The notes below the pieces were generated by a model. The model saw only the letters and a list, made by a program, of their open reading frames with translations. It was not told the DNA's origin and did no database searches. DNA of 64,000 nt, taken from NCBI RefSeq assembly GCF_900116865.1, contig NZ_FPCD01000012.1, positions 1 through 64,000 on the forward strand. The letters are read 5' to 3'. Source of the DNA: Butyrivibrio sp. M55 (GTDB lineage: Bacteria > Bacillota > Clostridia > Lachnospirales > Lachnospiraceae). Below are positions 51,873 through 60,286 of this stretch, piece after piece. The position numbers were made by a program, and so were the translations under genes. Position 1 is the first letter of the stretch, and every line of letters starts with the position of its first letter.

Positions 51873-53288
51873 TCACGAATGTTCGATAGTGAACTTCTTA
51901 GTCTTTAAATTTGCTTTGAGTCTTGCGAAATCGTCACCCTTTTTCCTGAGGATAACAAGTTCCTCATCACTGCAATCTTCAAGGATAAACTCACCGTCAA
52001 ATGCAGGATGCTCATTTCTAAACTTCATAAGTTCAAGCAAATCTTTTACGACAGGTCTCGCAACTTCCTTTTCTATCTCATCCAGCTTGTAATAATGGCG
52101 ATTGATATTTCTTCCTACTTTTGTCTCTTCAAGGAGCTTGAGATCATTCTTTCCCGCAAGGAGTCCCACATAATAAATCTGTGGAATACCGGGGGCAAAA
52201 AACTGAACTGCCCTTGCCAGAAGGTATGCATCATCGTCATCACCAAGTGCTGAATAGTAGCTGCAATTTACCTGATAAATATCAAGGTTATTGTAAGCAG
52301 CCGTGTTGTATATCTTTTTTACATTGGCTCCGTATTTAAAGATGTCCTCTTTTGTTCTCTCTATCTCTTCATCGGGAAGGAGGTCTTTTACATCAACAAC
52401 TCCTATTCCGTCGTGAGTATCGAGCGTCGTAAACTGCTTTCTCGGACAGATCTTAAGCCAATTTTTCAAATATGTAGACTGTCCATAGTATAACGCATTT
52501 ATGAGTAGCATTGGAAGCGCAAAATCATATACATAATAGTCATGACTTTCAATCTTCTGCTGCATTGTATAGTGCTCGTGTATCTCGGGAAGAAGCGTAA
52601 CGCCGTAAGGTCCTACGATCTTCTGGCATCCGTCCATAAGCTCCCAGACTTCGGGCTCTATGAAAAAGCATGAACTGCCTGCTTTTTTCGTCGCATATGC
52701 AAACGCATCCAGTCTTATGATCGAAAGTCCGTGCTCGCAAAGATTTACAAGGTTATCCCTAATAAACTCTTTTGCCGTATCTGACTTGCAGTTGATATCA
52801 ATCTGCTGCTCATCAAAGGTACACCAGACTTTCTCTGTGCTTCCGTCAGCGAACATCGCATCAACATAAGGAGCTCTGGGCTTTCTCTTATAGATAACGT
52901 CTACTTCTTCCTGCGTAGGCTCGCCGTTCTTCCAGAAATCCTTGTAGCGTATGAAAAGATCTCTGTATTTTGAATCATCCTTTTTTTCAAGGAAATCTTT
53001 ATAATACTCACTCTGCGCCGAAATGTGATTGATCATGTAATCGGCCATGAGGTAATACTGTTCTGACAACTTTTCTATATCGTCCCAGTCTCCAAACGTC
53101 TTATCTACAACGTGATAATCCATCGGAGCGAATCCTCTGTCTCCGGAAGATGGGAAAAAAGGAAGTATATGTATACCGCCTACTGCATCCTTAAAGTACT
53201 TGTCCATTACAAACGCTAGATCTTTAAGATTCTCACCCATGCTGTCTGCGTATGTGATCAACATACATTTGTTTTCTAGCTTTTTCAT
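51873..53288 (-). CDS. GH13_18 sucrose phosphorylase
   Basis: Converts sucrose and phosphate to glucose 1-phosphate and fructose. The 471-residue protein has the GH13_18 motifs: GIHILPFFPSSGDRGFAPMDYHVVD, LMADYMINHISAQS, nucleophile Asp in IRLDAFAYATKK, acid/base Glu in LLPEIHEHY and TLDTHDGIGVVD. Since the operon has an ABC importer and no PTS, free sucrose is likelier than sucrose 6-phosphate; a glucosylglycerol or related phosphorylase cannot be excluded. The released fructose could use the ROK kinase gene 1 kb away. Confidence 0.88.
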   Translation of the reverse strand: MKKLENKCMLITYADSMGENLKDLAFVMDKYFKDAVGGIHILPFFPSSGDRGFAPMDYHVVDKTFGDWDDIEKLSEQYYLMADYMINHISAQSEYYKDFLEKKDDSKYRDLFIRYKDFWKNGEPTQEEVDVIYKRKPRAPYVDAMFADGSTEKVWCTFDEQQIDINCKSDTAKEFIRDNLVNLCEHGLSIIRLDAFAYATKKAGSSCFFIEPEVWELMDGCQKIVGPYGVTLLPEIHEHYTMQQKIESHDYYVYDFALPMLLINALYYGQSTYLKNWLKICPRKQFTTLDTHDGIGVVDVKDLLPDEEIERTKEDIFKYGANVKKIYNTAAYNNLDIYQVNCSYYSALGDDDDAYLLARAVQFFAPGIPQIYYVGLLAGKNDLKLLEETKVGRNINRHYYKLDEIEKEVARPVVKDLLELMKFRNEHPAFDGEFILEDCSDEELVILRKKGDDFARLKANLKTKKFTIEHS

Positions 53289-53309
53289 AACATAAAACCT
53301 TTCATATAA

Positions 53310-54164
53310 TTATTTAACAGCGCCTGCTGTAATTCCCTCAACGATGTATCTCTGAAGGAAAAGATATAACAACAATATCGGGAGCATCGCAAGCAAAAGT
53401 GCAGCCATGATCAAACCTGTATCTGTTGAATATGTGCCGTAGAATACTTTTGTCGCGATAGGGATCGTATACAGATCTTTTCTTCCAAGTACAAGACTGG
53501 GCAAAAGATAATCGTTCCAAAATGCCATTGCATCGATAATAGCTACCGTTGCGATCGTGGGCTTAAGTATAGGAAATACAATCTTGGAAAAGATCTGCCA
53601 TTTATTACATCCGTCTATTGTAGCCGCCTCTTCAAGAGAGCACGGAACATTGGTGTGGATACTTCCATGGAACATGAATGTTGCCATTGAAAGTGAAAAA
53701 CCAATGTGCATGAATATCAAAGTGATCCTGTGGTTCAGGATACCGAAAATACCGCCGTAAAGTGAAACAAGCGGGATCATAAGTACCTGGAAAGGAATTA
53801 CCATTGATGCGATCATAAGAACAAACAATATTTTATTAGCCTTCCAGTTATTTCTTACAATAAGATAAGCCGTCATAGACGAAAGCGCGATTGTTCCTAT
53901 GGTTGAGCACACTGTCACTATAAAGGAGTTAGCGAATGAATTAAAGAATTTCATTTTTTCAACCGCTTTAGGGAAGTTCTCAAGCGTAAATCCATGCTTA
54001 CCGATAAGTGCCAACGGATTGCCCGTTATATCTGCTTTTACCTTAAATACATTTATTATTACCATTATGAAAGGGAAAATAAATGCTACAAACATAATCG
54101 TCAAGATCATGATCATAATGGCATGCTTTACTATTTTATTGCGTCTTGCCTTTTCATTTTCCAT
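53310..54164 (-). CDS. ABC sugar permease, MalG type (sucrose operon)
   Basis: The 284-residue, six-helix membrane subunit with EAA loop EEAATIDGCNKWQIFSKIVFPILKP and terminal IVEGITAGAVK. It overlaps its partner permease by one base. Its ATPase is not encoded nearby. Cargo inferred as sucrose or another alpha-glucoside from the phosphorylase gene directly downstream. Confidence 0.9.
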   Translation of the reverse strand: MENEKARRNKIVKHAIMIMILTIMFVAFIFPFIMVIINVFKVKADITGNPLALIGKHGFTLENFPKAVEKMKFFNSFANSFIVTVCSTIGTIALSSMTAYLIVRNNWKANKILFVLMIASMVIPFQVLMIPLVSLYGGIFGILNHRITLIFMHIGFSLSMATFMFHGSIHTNVPCSLEEAATIDGCNKWQIFSKIVFPILKPTIATVAIIDAMAFWNDYLLPSLVLGRKDLYTIPIATKVFYGTYSTDTGLIMAALLLAMLPILLLYLFLQRYIVEGITAGAVK

Positions 54165-55051
54165 TATGCCTGCACCTCCCCTTTCTTACCTACGTATACT
54201 TGAATTCCACCGATCACCGCGCAGATCACAAACAAGATAAGAGCCTCTGCCTGGCCGGTTCCATAGTTCTTGTTTACGAAAGCCTGATTGTAAACGTGCA
54301 TTGCTGCAAGCGCTGAACTTCCATAAGGATCACCGTTAGTCAACGAAAGGTTGACGTCGTAAACCATGAAGCATCTTGTAATTGTGAGGAAAAGACACTG
54401 TACAAATGATGCCGTCATAAGTGGAATTGATATGTGAATGATAGACTGTCTGCCTGTACAGCCATCAATTTTAGCCGCTTCAATAACATCTTCCGATACG
54501 CTCATAAAACCTGCAACATAGATAAGCATCATGTAGCCGGCATACTGCCATACCGAAACAATAATAAGTGCTGCGATTGCTCCGTTTTCCGTAGCAAGGA
54601 GTGACTTAACTTTTCCGTCTGATATAAGACCCATAAGTTCTACCAGCGCCTTATTAAATACAAATTTCCAAACGTAACCAAGTACGATACCACCGATAAG
54701 ATTCGGAACAAAGAATCCTGCTCTGAAAAAGTTCTGACCTTTGATTCCGCTGGTTACCATGTATGCAATGATAAATGCTACAGCATTTACCAACACAACT
54801 GCTATTGCCGAATAAATAAATGTGCGTCCAAGGGAAGTCCAATATCCCCCATCCGCAAATGCATTGACATAATTTTCAAAACCTACAAAAGGCTTGTTTC
54901 TGGATACTCCGTTCCAACTTGTAAATGTAAGATACAAACCATAAATAAAAGGTATTATAACTACACTGCAAAAGATTATTGTTGTTAATCCCGCAAATAT
55001 TAGATACTGCTTAAATTTATACCCCAGTGTATTAGTTTTCATATGCCTCAC
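54164..55051 (-). CDS. ABC sugar permease, MalF type (sucrose operon)
   Basis: The 295-residue partner with six helices and EAA loop EAAKIDGCTGRQSIIHISIPLMT. It ends in a charged tail GKKGEVQA. The stem-loop between the binding-protein gene and this gene probably tunes the ratio of binding protein to permease. Confidence 0.9.
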   Translation of the reverse strand: MRHMKTNTLGYKFKQYLIFAGLTTIIFCSVVIIPFIYGLYLTFTSWNGVSRNKPFVGFENYVNAFADGGYWTSLGRTFIYSAIAVVLVNAVAFIIAYMVTSGIKGQNFFRAGFFVPNLIGGIVLGYVWKFVFNKALVELMGLISDGKVKSLLATENGAIAALIIVSVWQYAGYMMLIYVAGFMSVSEDVIEAAKIDGCTGRQSIIHISIPLMTASFVQCLFLTITRCFMVYDVNLSLTNGDPYGSSALAAMHVYNQAFVNKNYGTGQAEALILFVICAVIGGIQVYVGKKGEVQA

Positions 55052-55098
55052 CTTTCAAAAAACCCGTGCACTAAACACTTAAATCTCTTTTCTTTTTT

Positions 55099-55129
55099 AT
55101 CAGGGCTTCTTGGTTATCGAAGCCCTGAT
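55099..55129 (-). terminator. Intra-operon stem-loop in the sucrose operon
   Basis: ATCAGGGCTTC (55099-55109) and GAAGCCCTGAT (55119-55129) form a perfect 11-bp stem with a 9-base loop, with T-rich sequence beyond on the minus strand. It may partially terminate transcription after the binding-protein gene. Confidence 0.8.
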
Positions 55130-55166
55130 GTAATCTGTTTTAATTAAATCGTTATTGAGTAAAATA

Positions 55167-56489
55167 TCAGTGCTCAATAGGTGTTGCAGACTTGAAATAC
55201 TCAGTTACCGCATCAGCAAGTGCTGCTCTGTCCATTGACTCATCAAGGTATTTCTGCATGATTTCCTGTCCTACTACCGTCATATGATCGTCGGGAAGGT
55301 AATTGTATGTAGGAATCATATTTCCTGCATCTGCATATGTCTTTACAGAAAGAGAAAATGGATCGAGCTTATCGGCTTTGATATTTTCAAAAGCTGGAAC
55401 AAGCGCACACTTTTCTGTAAGGAAAGCATTTCCGTCAGCATCGTTTACAAGCCAGTTAAGGAAGTCAAGCGCAGCCTGTCTCTGCTCATCTGAAGTATCT
55501 GATGAACTGTCAACAAAGAAGTACTTTGTTGCACCGCCTACGATGCTGAAGTTGCTTGTATCTGTTGTATTCTGAGGAACAGGCATCATTCCGAGGTGCT
55601 CTGTGTAATCATACTGGTTGATAACTGACCAATCCCAGTTTCCACCGAACATGAATGCGATCTGTCCTTCTGCGAGCATCATTGATGTCTCTTCACGATC
55701 TGCGTTTGAAGCAGAACCTTTTGCATAGTTATATTTAATAAGTGTATCGAATGAATCCATTAAGGAATTGAATTTCTCATTCTCCATAAGATTGCCTGAA
55801 CCATCAAGAAGGCTCTTTACAAATGCATCGGGATCCTGCTGCTCTTCATATACCATAGGGAACCAGTGGGCACCGAGTGACCAGTACTCTGAAAGGATTC
55901 CTACAGGCTTCTCCATTCCGCCCTGTACAAGCTTATCAAGTAACTTCTGGAAATCATCAAGCTTAGCAACAGATGTGGGATCGAATGACTCTCCTGTGAT
56001 CTTCTCGATCGCATCTGCGTTGTAGAGGATACCTCTTGCCTCTACACAGAAAGGAAATCCTACAACTTTTCCGTCAACCGTGATTCCAAGCTTTGTTTTC
56101 TTTGCCCAGTCCTCATTTGAAAGATCGTAAGCATACTCATTTGCTACTGCATATATATCTTTCGGATCCACCATTGAAAGTGTATAAGGATCGTGTGATG
56201 CATACTTTGTTGCAATCTGTGAAGCAACTGTTGTATCCGTATCGGCGTTGTATACTTCAACATGCACACCTGTCTTCTCTTCATACTCTTTTGCCATATC
56301 CTCGAACTGTGTCTGAATCTCTGTTTTAGAATTTAAAATTGAGATAGATGCTCCCCCGGCCTTGCTACTATCTGCAACCTGTTCTCCGGCAGTCTGAGCA
56401 ACAGGCTCTTCCGGATTCTGTGTACTGCATGCAACCATTGATAATGCCATAGCTGCACAAACTACTAATGAAACTATTTTCCTTCTCAT
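55167..56489 (-). CDS. Solute-binding lipoprotein of the sucrose importer
   Basis: The 440-residue lipoprotein has lipobox LSMVAC, a short linker and the two-lobed family 1 binding fold (FEDMAKEYEEKTGVHVEVYNAD, VEARGILYNADAIEKITG, LAEGQIAFMFGGNWDWSVI). First gene of the unit: binding protein, two permeases, phosphorylase, LacI. The sugar is inferred from the phosphorylase. Confidence 0.9.
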   Translation of the reverse strand: MRRKIVSLVVCAAMALSMVACSTQNPEEPVAQTAGEQVADSSKAGGASISILNSKTEIQTQFEDMAKEYEEKTGVHVEVYNADTDTTVASQIATKYASHDPYTLSMVDPKDIYAVANEYAYDLSNEDWAKKTKLGITVDGKVVGFPFCVEARGILYNADAIEKITGESFDPTSVAKLDDFQKLLDKLVQGGMEKPVGILSEYWSLGAHWFPMVYEEQQDPDAFVKSLLDGSGNLMENEKFNSLMDSFDTLIKYNYAKGSASNADREETSMMLAEGQIAFMFGGNWDWSVINQYDYTEHLGMMPVPQNTTDTSNFSIVGGATKYFFVDSSSDTSDEQRQAALDFLNWLVNDADGNAFLTEKCALVPAFENIKADKLDPFSLSVKTYADAGNMIPTYNYLPDDHMTVVGQEIMQKYLDESMDRAALADAVTEYFKSATPIEH

Positions 56490-56537
56490 CTTAAATAACC
56501 CCTCCTTCTAAAAGGTCTTTGTTTATTGTAAAAAGAT

Positions 56538-56577
56538 ATTATCACGTGACGTATATTTATGTCAATCGGTTGACATA
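56538..56577 (-). promoter_or_regulatory. Sucrose operon promoter with LacI-type operator on the -35
   Basis: The -35 TTGACA (56560-56565), a 16-base spacer and the -10 GATAAT (56538-56543). TATGTCAA (56558-56565) and TTGACATA (56570-56577) are perfect inverted arms around TCGG, so the operator covers the -35 box. The CG inside the centre is typical of LacI-family sites. Confidence 0.75.
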
Positions 56578-56701
56578 CGTTTTTATCAAAAAATTATCCG
56601 TTTCGTGAATTAATTACATTAGTAATGTGCGGTTTTTGTATATGTTGCACAAGTTATTTGGCAGCTCGGCATTAAGTTGTATGTTATGCGGTTAACATGT
56701 T

Positions 56702-57670
56702 TTAATACCATATAAGCTCGTTAACCCGCTTCTGTACTGCATTGTAATCATAGCCTGCTTCTGTAAGGCGCATTTTTCTTTCTTCTCCGTTGCCCCACTT
56801 ACCGTTGATTACCTCTATTGCTACTTCATCAATAGTCTTCTTCTCGTAGCTTTCCCCAACCACGCGGTCTAAGACTGTGCAGTAGCTTTCTTCCTCAAGA
56901 TAGATCCAGCCGATTCCGCTCTTAAGCTTTCCCCAGCCGTTCCTTACTTCTACAATAGTGAATGTACCGCGGCCGGTCTGACCTTTTATGTTGTTTCCAA
57001 AGTACGGATTTGCGCGGATATTGAGGTTATCAATGAGAACTTTTACGGAAAAAGGTGTCTTCGGATATTTGCCGTTATCATCATTTATATTTCCGGCATC
57101 CTCTTTGTCCATCAGTTCTTTTACCGCACTTCTGAATCCGTCCATTGTATATCCGGTTTCTAGCTGATTCCATAAGTGCTCGGGATCGCTGTGGTTGGAA
57201 GCTATTCCTCTGATATGTCCCTCATTGTGTGAAACGATAACACCGTCCTCAAGAGGATCCAGGTTATATAATCTGCAGAGCATTGCGAACAGTTCTGTTG
57301 CCGCTTCATATGTCCTCTTCACAGTTTTGAGTGCCTCAGGTCTGTTTGAGCAGGTAAATGTCGCGCCGCTTATATAATTAAGGCTTGCAGGCTCACACAT
57401 CTCAACTCCGATATGTGTATTGTTTGCTGCTCCTCCTGCGTGCCAGCCTCTGTGATCCCAAGGAAGTGTCTGATAAACAGTTCCGTCATTTCCGTCTATG
57501 AAGCCGTGTACACATGAGTTGTCGTGTGCAGGTGTGTTCCAGCTATTGATAAATGCCATCGCTCTGGGCTGTGCGCATCCAACCGAATGGAGCATAAGTC
57601 CTTTCACAGTAATTTTTCTTCCCTCTGTGTAGCAGGGGTTTTCAGTCATAATACTTTCTACTAGATTCAT
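56702..57670 (-). CDS. N-acetylmuramoyl-L-alanine amidase endolysin, SH3 and CPL-7 domains
   Basis: Peptidoglycan amidase of 322 residues. Amidase_2 domain (about 15-180) with zinc-site motifs LMLHSVG (His), GWHAGGAANNTHIGVEMCE and ASNHSDPEHLW. Then an SH3-like domain (about 208-265, KVLIDNLNIRANPYFGNNIKGQTGRG) and a C-terminal CPL-7 (CW_7) cell-wall-binding repeat (about 278-320, IDEVAIEVINGKWGNGEERKMRL). This domain set is that of phage endolysins. No signal peptide, so it needs the adjacent holin to reach the wall. No other phage genes are seen. Confidence 0.92.
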   Translation of the reverse strand: MNLVESIMTENPCYTEGRKITVKGLMLHSVGCAQPRAMAFINSWNTPAHDNSCVHGFIDGNDGTVYQTLPWDHRGWHAGGAANNTHIGVEMCEPASLNYISGATFTCSNRPEALKTVKRTYEAATELFAMLCRLYNLDPLEDGVIVSHNEGHIRGIASNHSDPEHLWNQLETGYTMDGFRSAVKELMDKEDAGNINDDNGKYPKTPFSVKVLIDNLNIRANPYFGNNIKGQTGRGTFTIVEVRNGWGKLKSGIGWIYLEEESYCTVLDRVVGESYEKKTIDEVAIEVINGKWGNGEERKMRLTEAGYDYNAVQKRVNELIWY

Positions 57671-57792
57671 AATTTTTTCTCCTTTTCTGTTTTGTTGTTT
57701 TAATTGTTTTTGTTGAAGTAAGCGCCGATTTGAGCGTTTCGCTTTCGAAATCTCAGGTACTGCATGTTCTTATTAACAGATTTTGGCGCTTC

Positions 57793-57981
57793 TTAAATTT
57801 TCAGTTCCGGAATTCCGGAAACACTCATCAGCAGGGAAAGTATTCCTGCCAATGATGCTGCACTAGCAACCATCACCCAATTAACATCTCCCATAACCTC
57901 CGAAGTTCCAATCGTGGCAATGGCTGTCTGTGCCACCGTCTTAACAGCTCTTATTCCCGCTGCTTTAAGCCAGTTCTTCAT
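57793..57981 (-). CDS. Small phage-type holin (r1t-like)
   Basis: A 62-residue protein with two hydrophobic segments (AVKTVAQTAIATIG and WVMVASAASLAGILSLLMSV) separated by a short polar turn, and NWLKAAGIRA at the start, the pattern of r1t-family holins. It would open the membrane for the amidase. ATG 57981 lies eight bases from AGGAG; an ATG two codons earlier sits too close. It is upstream of the amidase gene by about 120 bases, which contain an imperfect hairpin (AAGCGCC/GGCGCTT). Confidence 0.8.
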   Translation of the reverse strand: MKNWLKAAGIRAVKTVAQTAIATIGTSEVMGDVNWVMVASAASLAGILSLLMSVSGIPELKI

Positions 57982-58034
57982 AAGCATTCTCCTTTCCTGT
58001 GCGTAGATTTTTTTGTAGAACAAAAGTTAATTTG

Positions 58035-58344
58035 TTTTACCATAACTTATACAATTGGTAAGTTGATGGATAAAAAAATTTACACACATGGTGCACGTGG
58101 TAATCCAAACAACAACGTATTTGTGTGTTCTGACATTTTTCTCTCACCTCCGTTCGTTTAAGATTGATTTAATCTTATATCACGTTCGGTAAGTTGTCAA
58201 TACATTAATTTACCATTTGTTTATGTCGTAATTCTGATGAAATGATCAAATGCTGCTATTTTACTGCATTTTACATGTTTGATACTTACCAAAAATTATT
58301 TCAATTTGACGTTTTGTGCGAATTGAATTATACTTTTGGTAAGT
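58035..58344. promoter_or_regulatory. Divergent promoter region with repeated GGTAAGTT sites
   Basis: The motif GGTAAGTT or its complement recurs: TTTTACC (58035-58041) with GGTAAGTTG (58057-58065); GGTAAGTTG (58188-58196) with TTTACC (58209-58214); and an 11-base inverted pair ACTTACCAAAA (58284-58294) and TTTTGGTAAGT (58334-58344). The third pair brackets the XRE promoter TTGACG-17-TATACT (58306-58334). The second lies in a minus-strand promoter toward the holin (TTGACA, then TATAAG). Likely binding sites of the XRE protein. No gene is seen in 58024-58474. Confidence 0.65.
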
Positions 58345-58474
58345 TTTGGAAATTATTCCGTGCAGGAATAAAGAGAATGTATATTAGCCGGTTAAGGTGT
58401 TTTATCTTAAAGAAAACGGCAGTACACTTTCATATATCCAAGATAATATATCAAATTAGAAATGAGGATATCCT

Positions 58475-58804
58475 ATGAATAACACATTAGGAGGAAGAAT
58501 AGCTGAATTACTTGCTCAGCTTAATATGACTCAGCGCGAACTCGCTGAAAAAGTCGACGTCACTGAGGTCTCAATGTCTCGCTATATAAAGGGAGACCGC
58601 GTTCCGAAAGGGCCTGTTATAGCCAATATCGCCACTGCCCTTCACACAACTACCGACTATCTGTTAAATGGGAACTCCTCAGAAAGCGGAGATTTCGAAT
58701 CTGAATATTATATGATTCATAGACTTATTGCCAAAAATGCATCCAAGATGACATCCAAGCAAAGGCGCGAGCTCATTAACGCCCTGCTTGAGTCTGAAGA
58801 ATAA
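58475..58804 (+). CDS. XRE-family helix-turn-helix regulator
   Basis: The 109-residue protein has an N-terminal helix-turn-helix (GGRIAELLAQLNMTQRELAEKVDVTEVSMSRYIKGDRVPKGP, about 5-47) and a short helical C terminus (about 75-109) that may dimerise. Resembles phage Cro/CI-like repressors lacking a protease domain. It is divergent from the holin-amidase genes and flanked by the repeated GGTAAGTT sites, so it probably represses both itself and the lysis pair. GAGG precedes ATG by eight bases. Confidence 0.88.
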   Translation: MNNTLGGRIAELLAQLNMTQRELAEKVDVTEVSMSRYIKGDRVPKGPVIANIATALHTTTDYLLNGNSSESGDFESEYYMIHRLIAKNASKMTSKQRRELINALLESEE

Positions 58805-58837
58805 AATAGCATTGATTTACTATATATTTGAGCAAAG

Positions 58838-58900
58838 AAAGCAGTGATCCGGCACGATTTGTATACGAAACCGTGTCTATACACTGCTTTTTATATATTC
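58838..58900 (+). terminator. Terminator of the XRE gene
   Basis: AAAGCAGTG (58838-58846) and CACTGCTTT (58882-58890) form a perfect 9-bp stem with a long, partly structured loop, followed by TTTATATATT. Confidence 0.75.
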
Positions 58901-58903
58901 AAT

Positions 58904-59170
58904 TTATCCGATTATCTTCTCACGAAGTGCTATCCCCTCGACAACTCCGTGCAAATATGCTTCCGATGCAAGCTTACCGTCTGCAACGGTTAAAGCATCG
59001 ATAATTTCATTAAACTGCAGTTGCTGGCTTACTCCCAGCATTGCACGAAACGTTATGATCATATCATTTATCTCATCACGTTCCTTCTTGTATTCTTCTG
59101 TCTGAACAAATAACTGCATAGAGTCTTCAAACGCATCCTTGATACATTCCTCAATTTCCACTGTTTTCAT
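58904..59170 (-). CDS. Small helical protein, DUF6809-like, SOS-type promoter
   Basis: About 88 residues, all helical and acidic (MKTVEIEECIKDAFEDSMQL..., ending GVVEGIALREKIIG). It resembles small DUF6809-type proteins common in Lachnospiraceae accessory regions, but I give this only as a likeness. I use ATG 59170, next to GGAGG; the longer frame would read through a near-perfect promoter and cannot be coding. The promoter contains an SOS box, so damage induction is expected. Function unknown. Confidence 0.7.
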   Translation of the reverse strand: MKTVEIEECIKDAFEDSMQLFVQTEEYKKERDEINDMIITFRAMLGVSQQLQFNEIIDALTVADGKLASEAYLHGVVEGIALREKIIG

Positions 59171-59228
59171 ACCTCCAAAGTCAAAGCCAATGTTGCATAA
59201 ATCAATGTATGGTAGCGAATCTACGATT

Positions 59229-59257
59229 ATTATACCGAACAGATGTTCGAGTGTCAA
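59229..59257 (-). promoter_or_regulatory. Consensus promoter with LexA (SOS) box in the spacer
   Basis: TTGACA (59252-59257), a 17-base spacer and TATAAT (59229-59234), all consensus. The spacer holds CGAACAGATGTTCG (59236-59249), which fits the Gram-positive LexA site CGAAC-RNRY-GTTYG at every position. Confidence 0.85.
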
Positions 59258-59371
59258 TTTATTAATTATCTCTATCTGCTATCTTGTACAATCCACCCAG
59301 GATAGCGGTAGAAGTTCTTTTTTACTTGGTATTGTTTCATTCCAACCGAAGCTTTTTGTTCTCATTCGTTA

Positions 59372-60172
59372 TTACAAATATTTTTTTATCATCGCATCTA
59401 TCGTATTGTCACTTAATACATAGTTTCCGGTTTCAAATGTAACAATCAGCCTATCTCCCGGCACTATTCCATTTCTTATATATGTATCTATCTTTCTGAC
59501 CGCTGTTTCTGCATATTGAGGGTCATCCATTCGGCCATCATGTTCCCAATACACTTCTTTTCCGGTCCTCCTGCTAATAACTGTAAAGTCAGGAAATATG
59601 ATCCCATATCCTTTTAGCTCAAGCGGACACTCATACTTATATTCTATCCCGCGTTCAAAGAATGTATCCGCTATTATTTTTTCACTCTTCGACCTGACTC
59701 TCTCGCCTTTCCTTGTATATATCTCCGGTGAATCCTCAGGAAAACTTTTCCCGTTATATTCTATTTCCTTCCACTCAGATATTCTCTGTTCGAATGGAAT
59801 CTCATACGCTCTGACTAATTTCTTTCTCGTAGGATTCATGCATGCATATATTTTTTCAATTTCATGATCATCATAATCCGCATTTATTTTTTGTATCTGC
59901 TTAAGTCTCAAATCAACAAGTCTTTTTACCTTTTTGTCATATCCTTTCTGCGCAAGAGCTTTGATAAATTCGGCCTTTTCCTTTTTTATATAGTTTCCCT
60001 GATATATTGATTTCTTGTTTTCATCAGTACAATGCATATATTGAACAAGCTTCCCCGACGATGAAATCCTAAGTCGCCCCTCCGGGGCATCATCCAGCTG
60101 CTTATCAACTACAGCCTTTATTCTCAGAAGCCGTTCCTCCTCTTTATTTAGTAGCTCTTTTAATCCGTACAT
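59372..60172 (-). CDS. PD-(D/E)XK nuclease-fold protein of unknown function (copy 2)
   Basis: The 266-residue paralogue of the gene at 126-914, alignable from end to end: LLNKEEERLLRIKAVVDKQL, QYMHCT, KGERVRSKSEK with the helix Glu, FPDFTV, EVYWEHDGRMDD and PGDRLIVTFE. The best-conserved parts are exactly the nuclease-like motifs, suggesting selection on that site. Good ribosome site GAAGGAG before ATG. Cytosolic. Upstream lies a degenerate 54-bp hairpin array of the same design as at copy 1. Function unknown; a role in acting on or near the array is inference. Confidence 0.72.
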   Translation of the reverse strand: MYGLKELLNKEEERLLRIKAVVDKQLDDAPEGRLRISSSGKLVQYMHCTDENKKSIYQGNYIKKEKAEFIKALAQKGYDKKVKRLVDLRLKQIQKINADYDDHEIEKIYACMNPTRKKLVRAYEIPFEQRISEWKEIEYNGKSFPEDSPEIYTRKGERVRSKSEKIIADTFFERGIEYKYECPLELKGYGIIFPDFTVISRRTGKEVYWEHDGRMDDPQYAETAVRKIDTYIRNGIVPGDRLIVTFETGNYVLSDNTIDAMIKKYL

Positions 60173-60286
60173 TTACTTCTCCTTCTTTTATCTTTGTTTA
60201 GCCAAATGACCAGATTATAGTCTATGCACTGCAACTTTTCTGAATAAGCCGATTAACCTCTGCTTTTTTACACTCTTTTCACCACC

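Noticed and set aside
56702-58804. A prophage
   Set aside because: Only lysis genes and a small regulator are present; no capsid, tail, terminase, integrase or att-like repeat was found.
59171-59257. N-terminal extension of the small SOS-linked gene
   Set aside because: The extension would start at the TTG of TTGACA and read through a consensus promoter and LexA box; ATG 59170 next to GGAGG is better.
126-60172. The two nuclease-fold paralogues as ends of a composite transposon or genomic island
   Set aside because: They lie in direct orientation almost 60 kb apart with housekeeping genes such as rho, truA and hflKC between, and no transposase, integrase or attachment site is visible.
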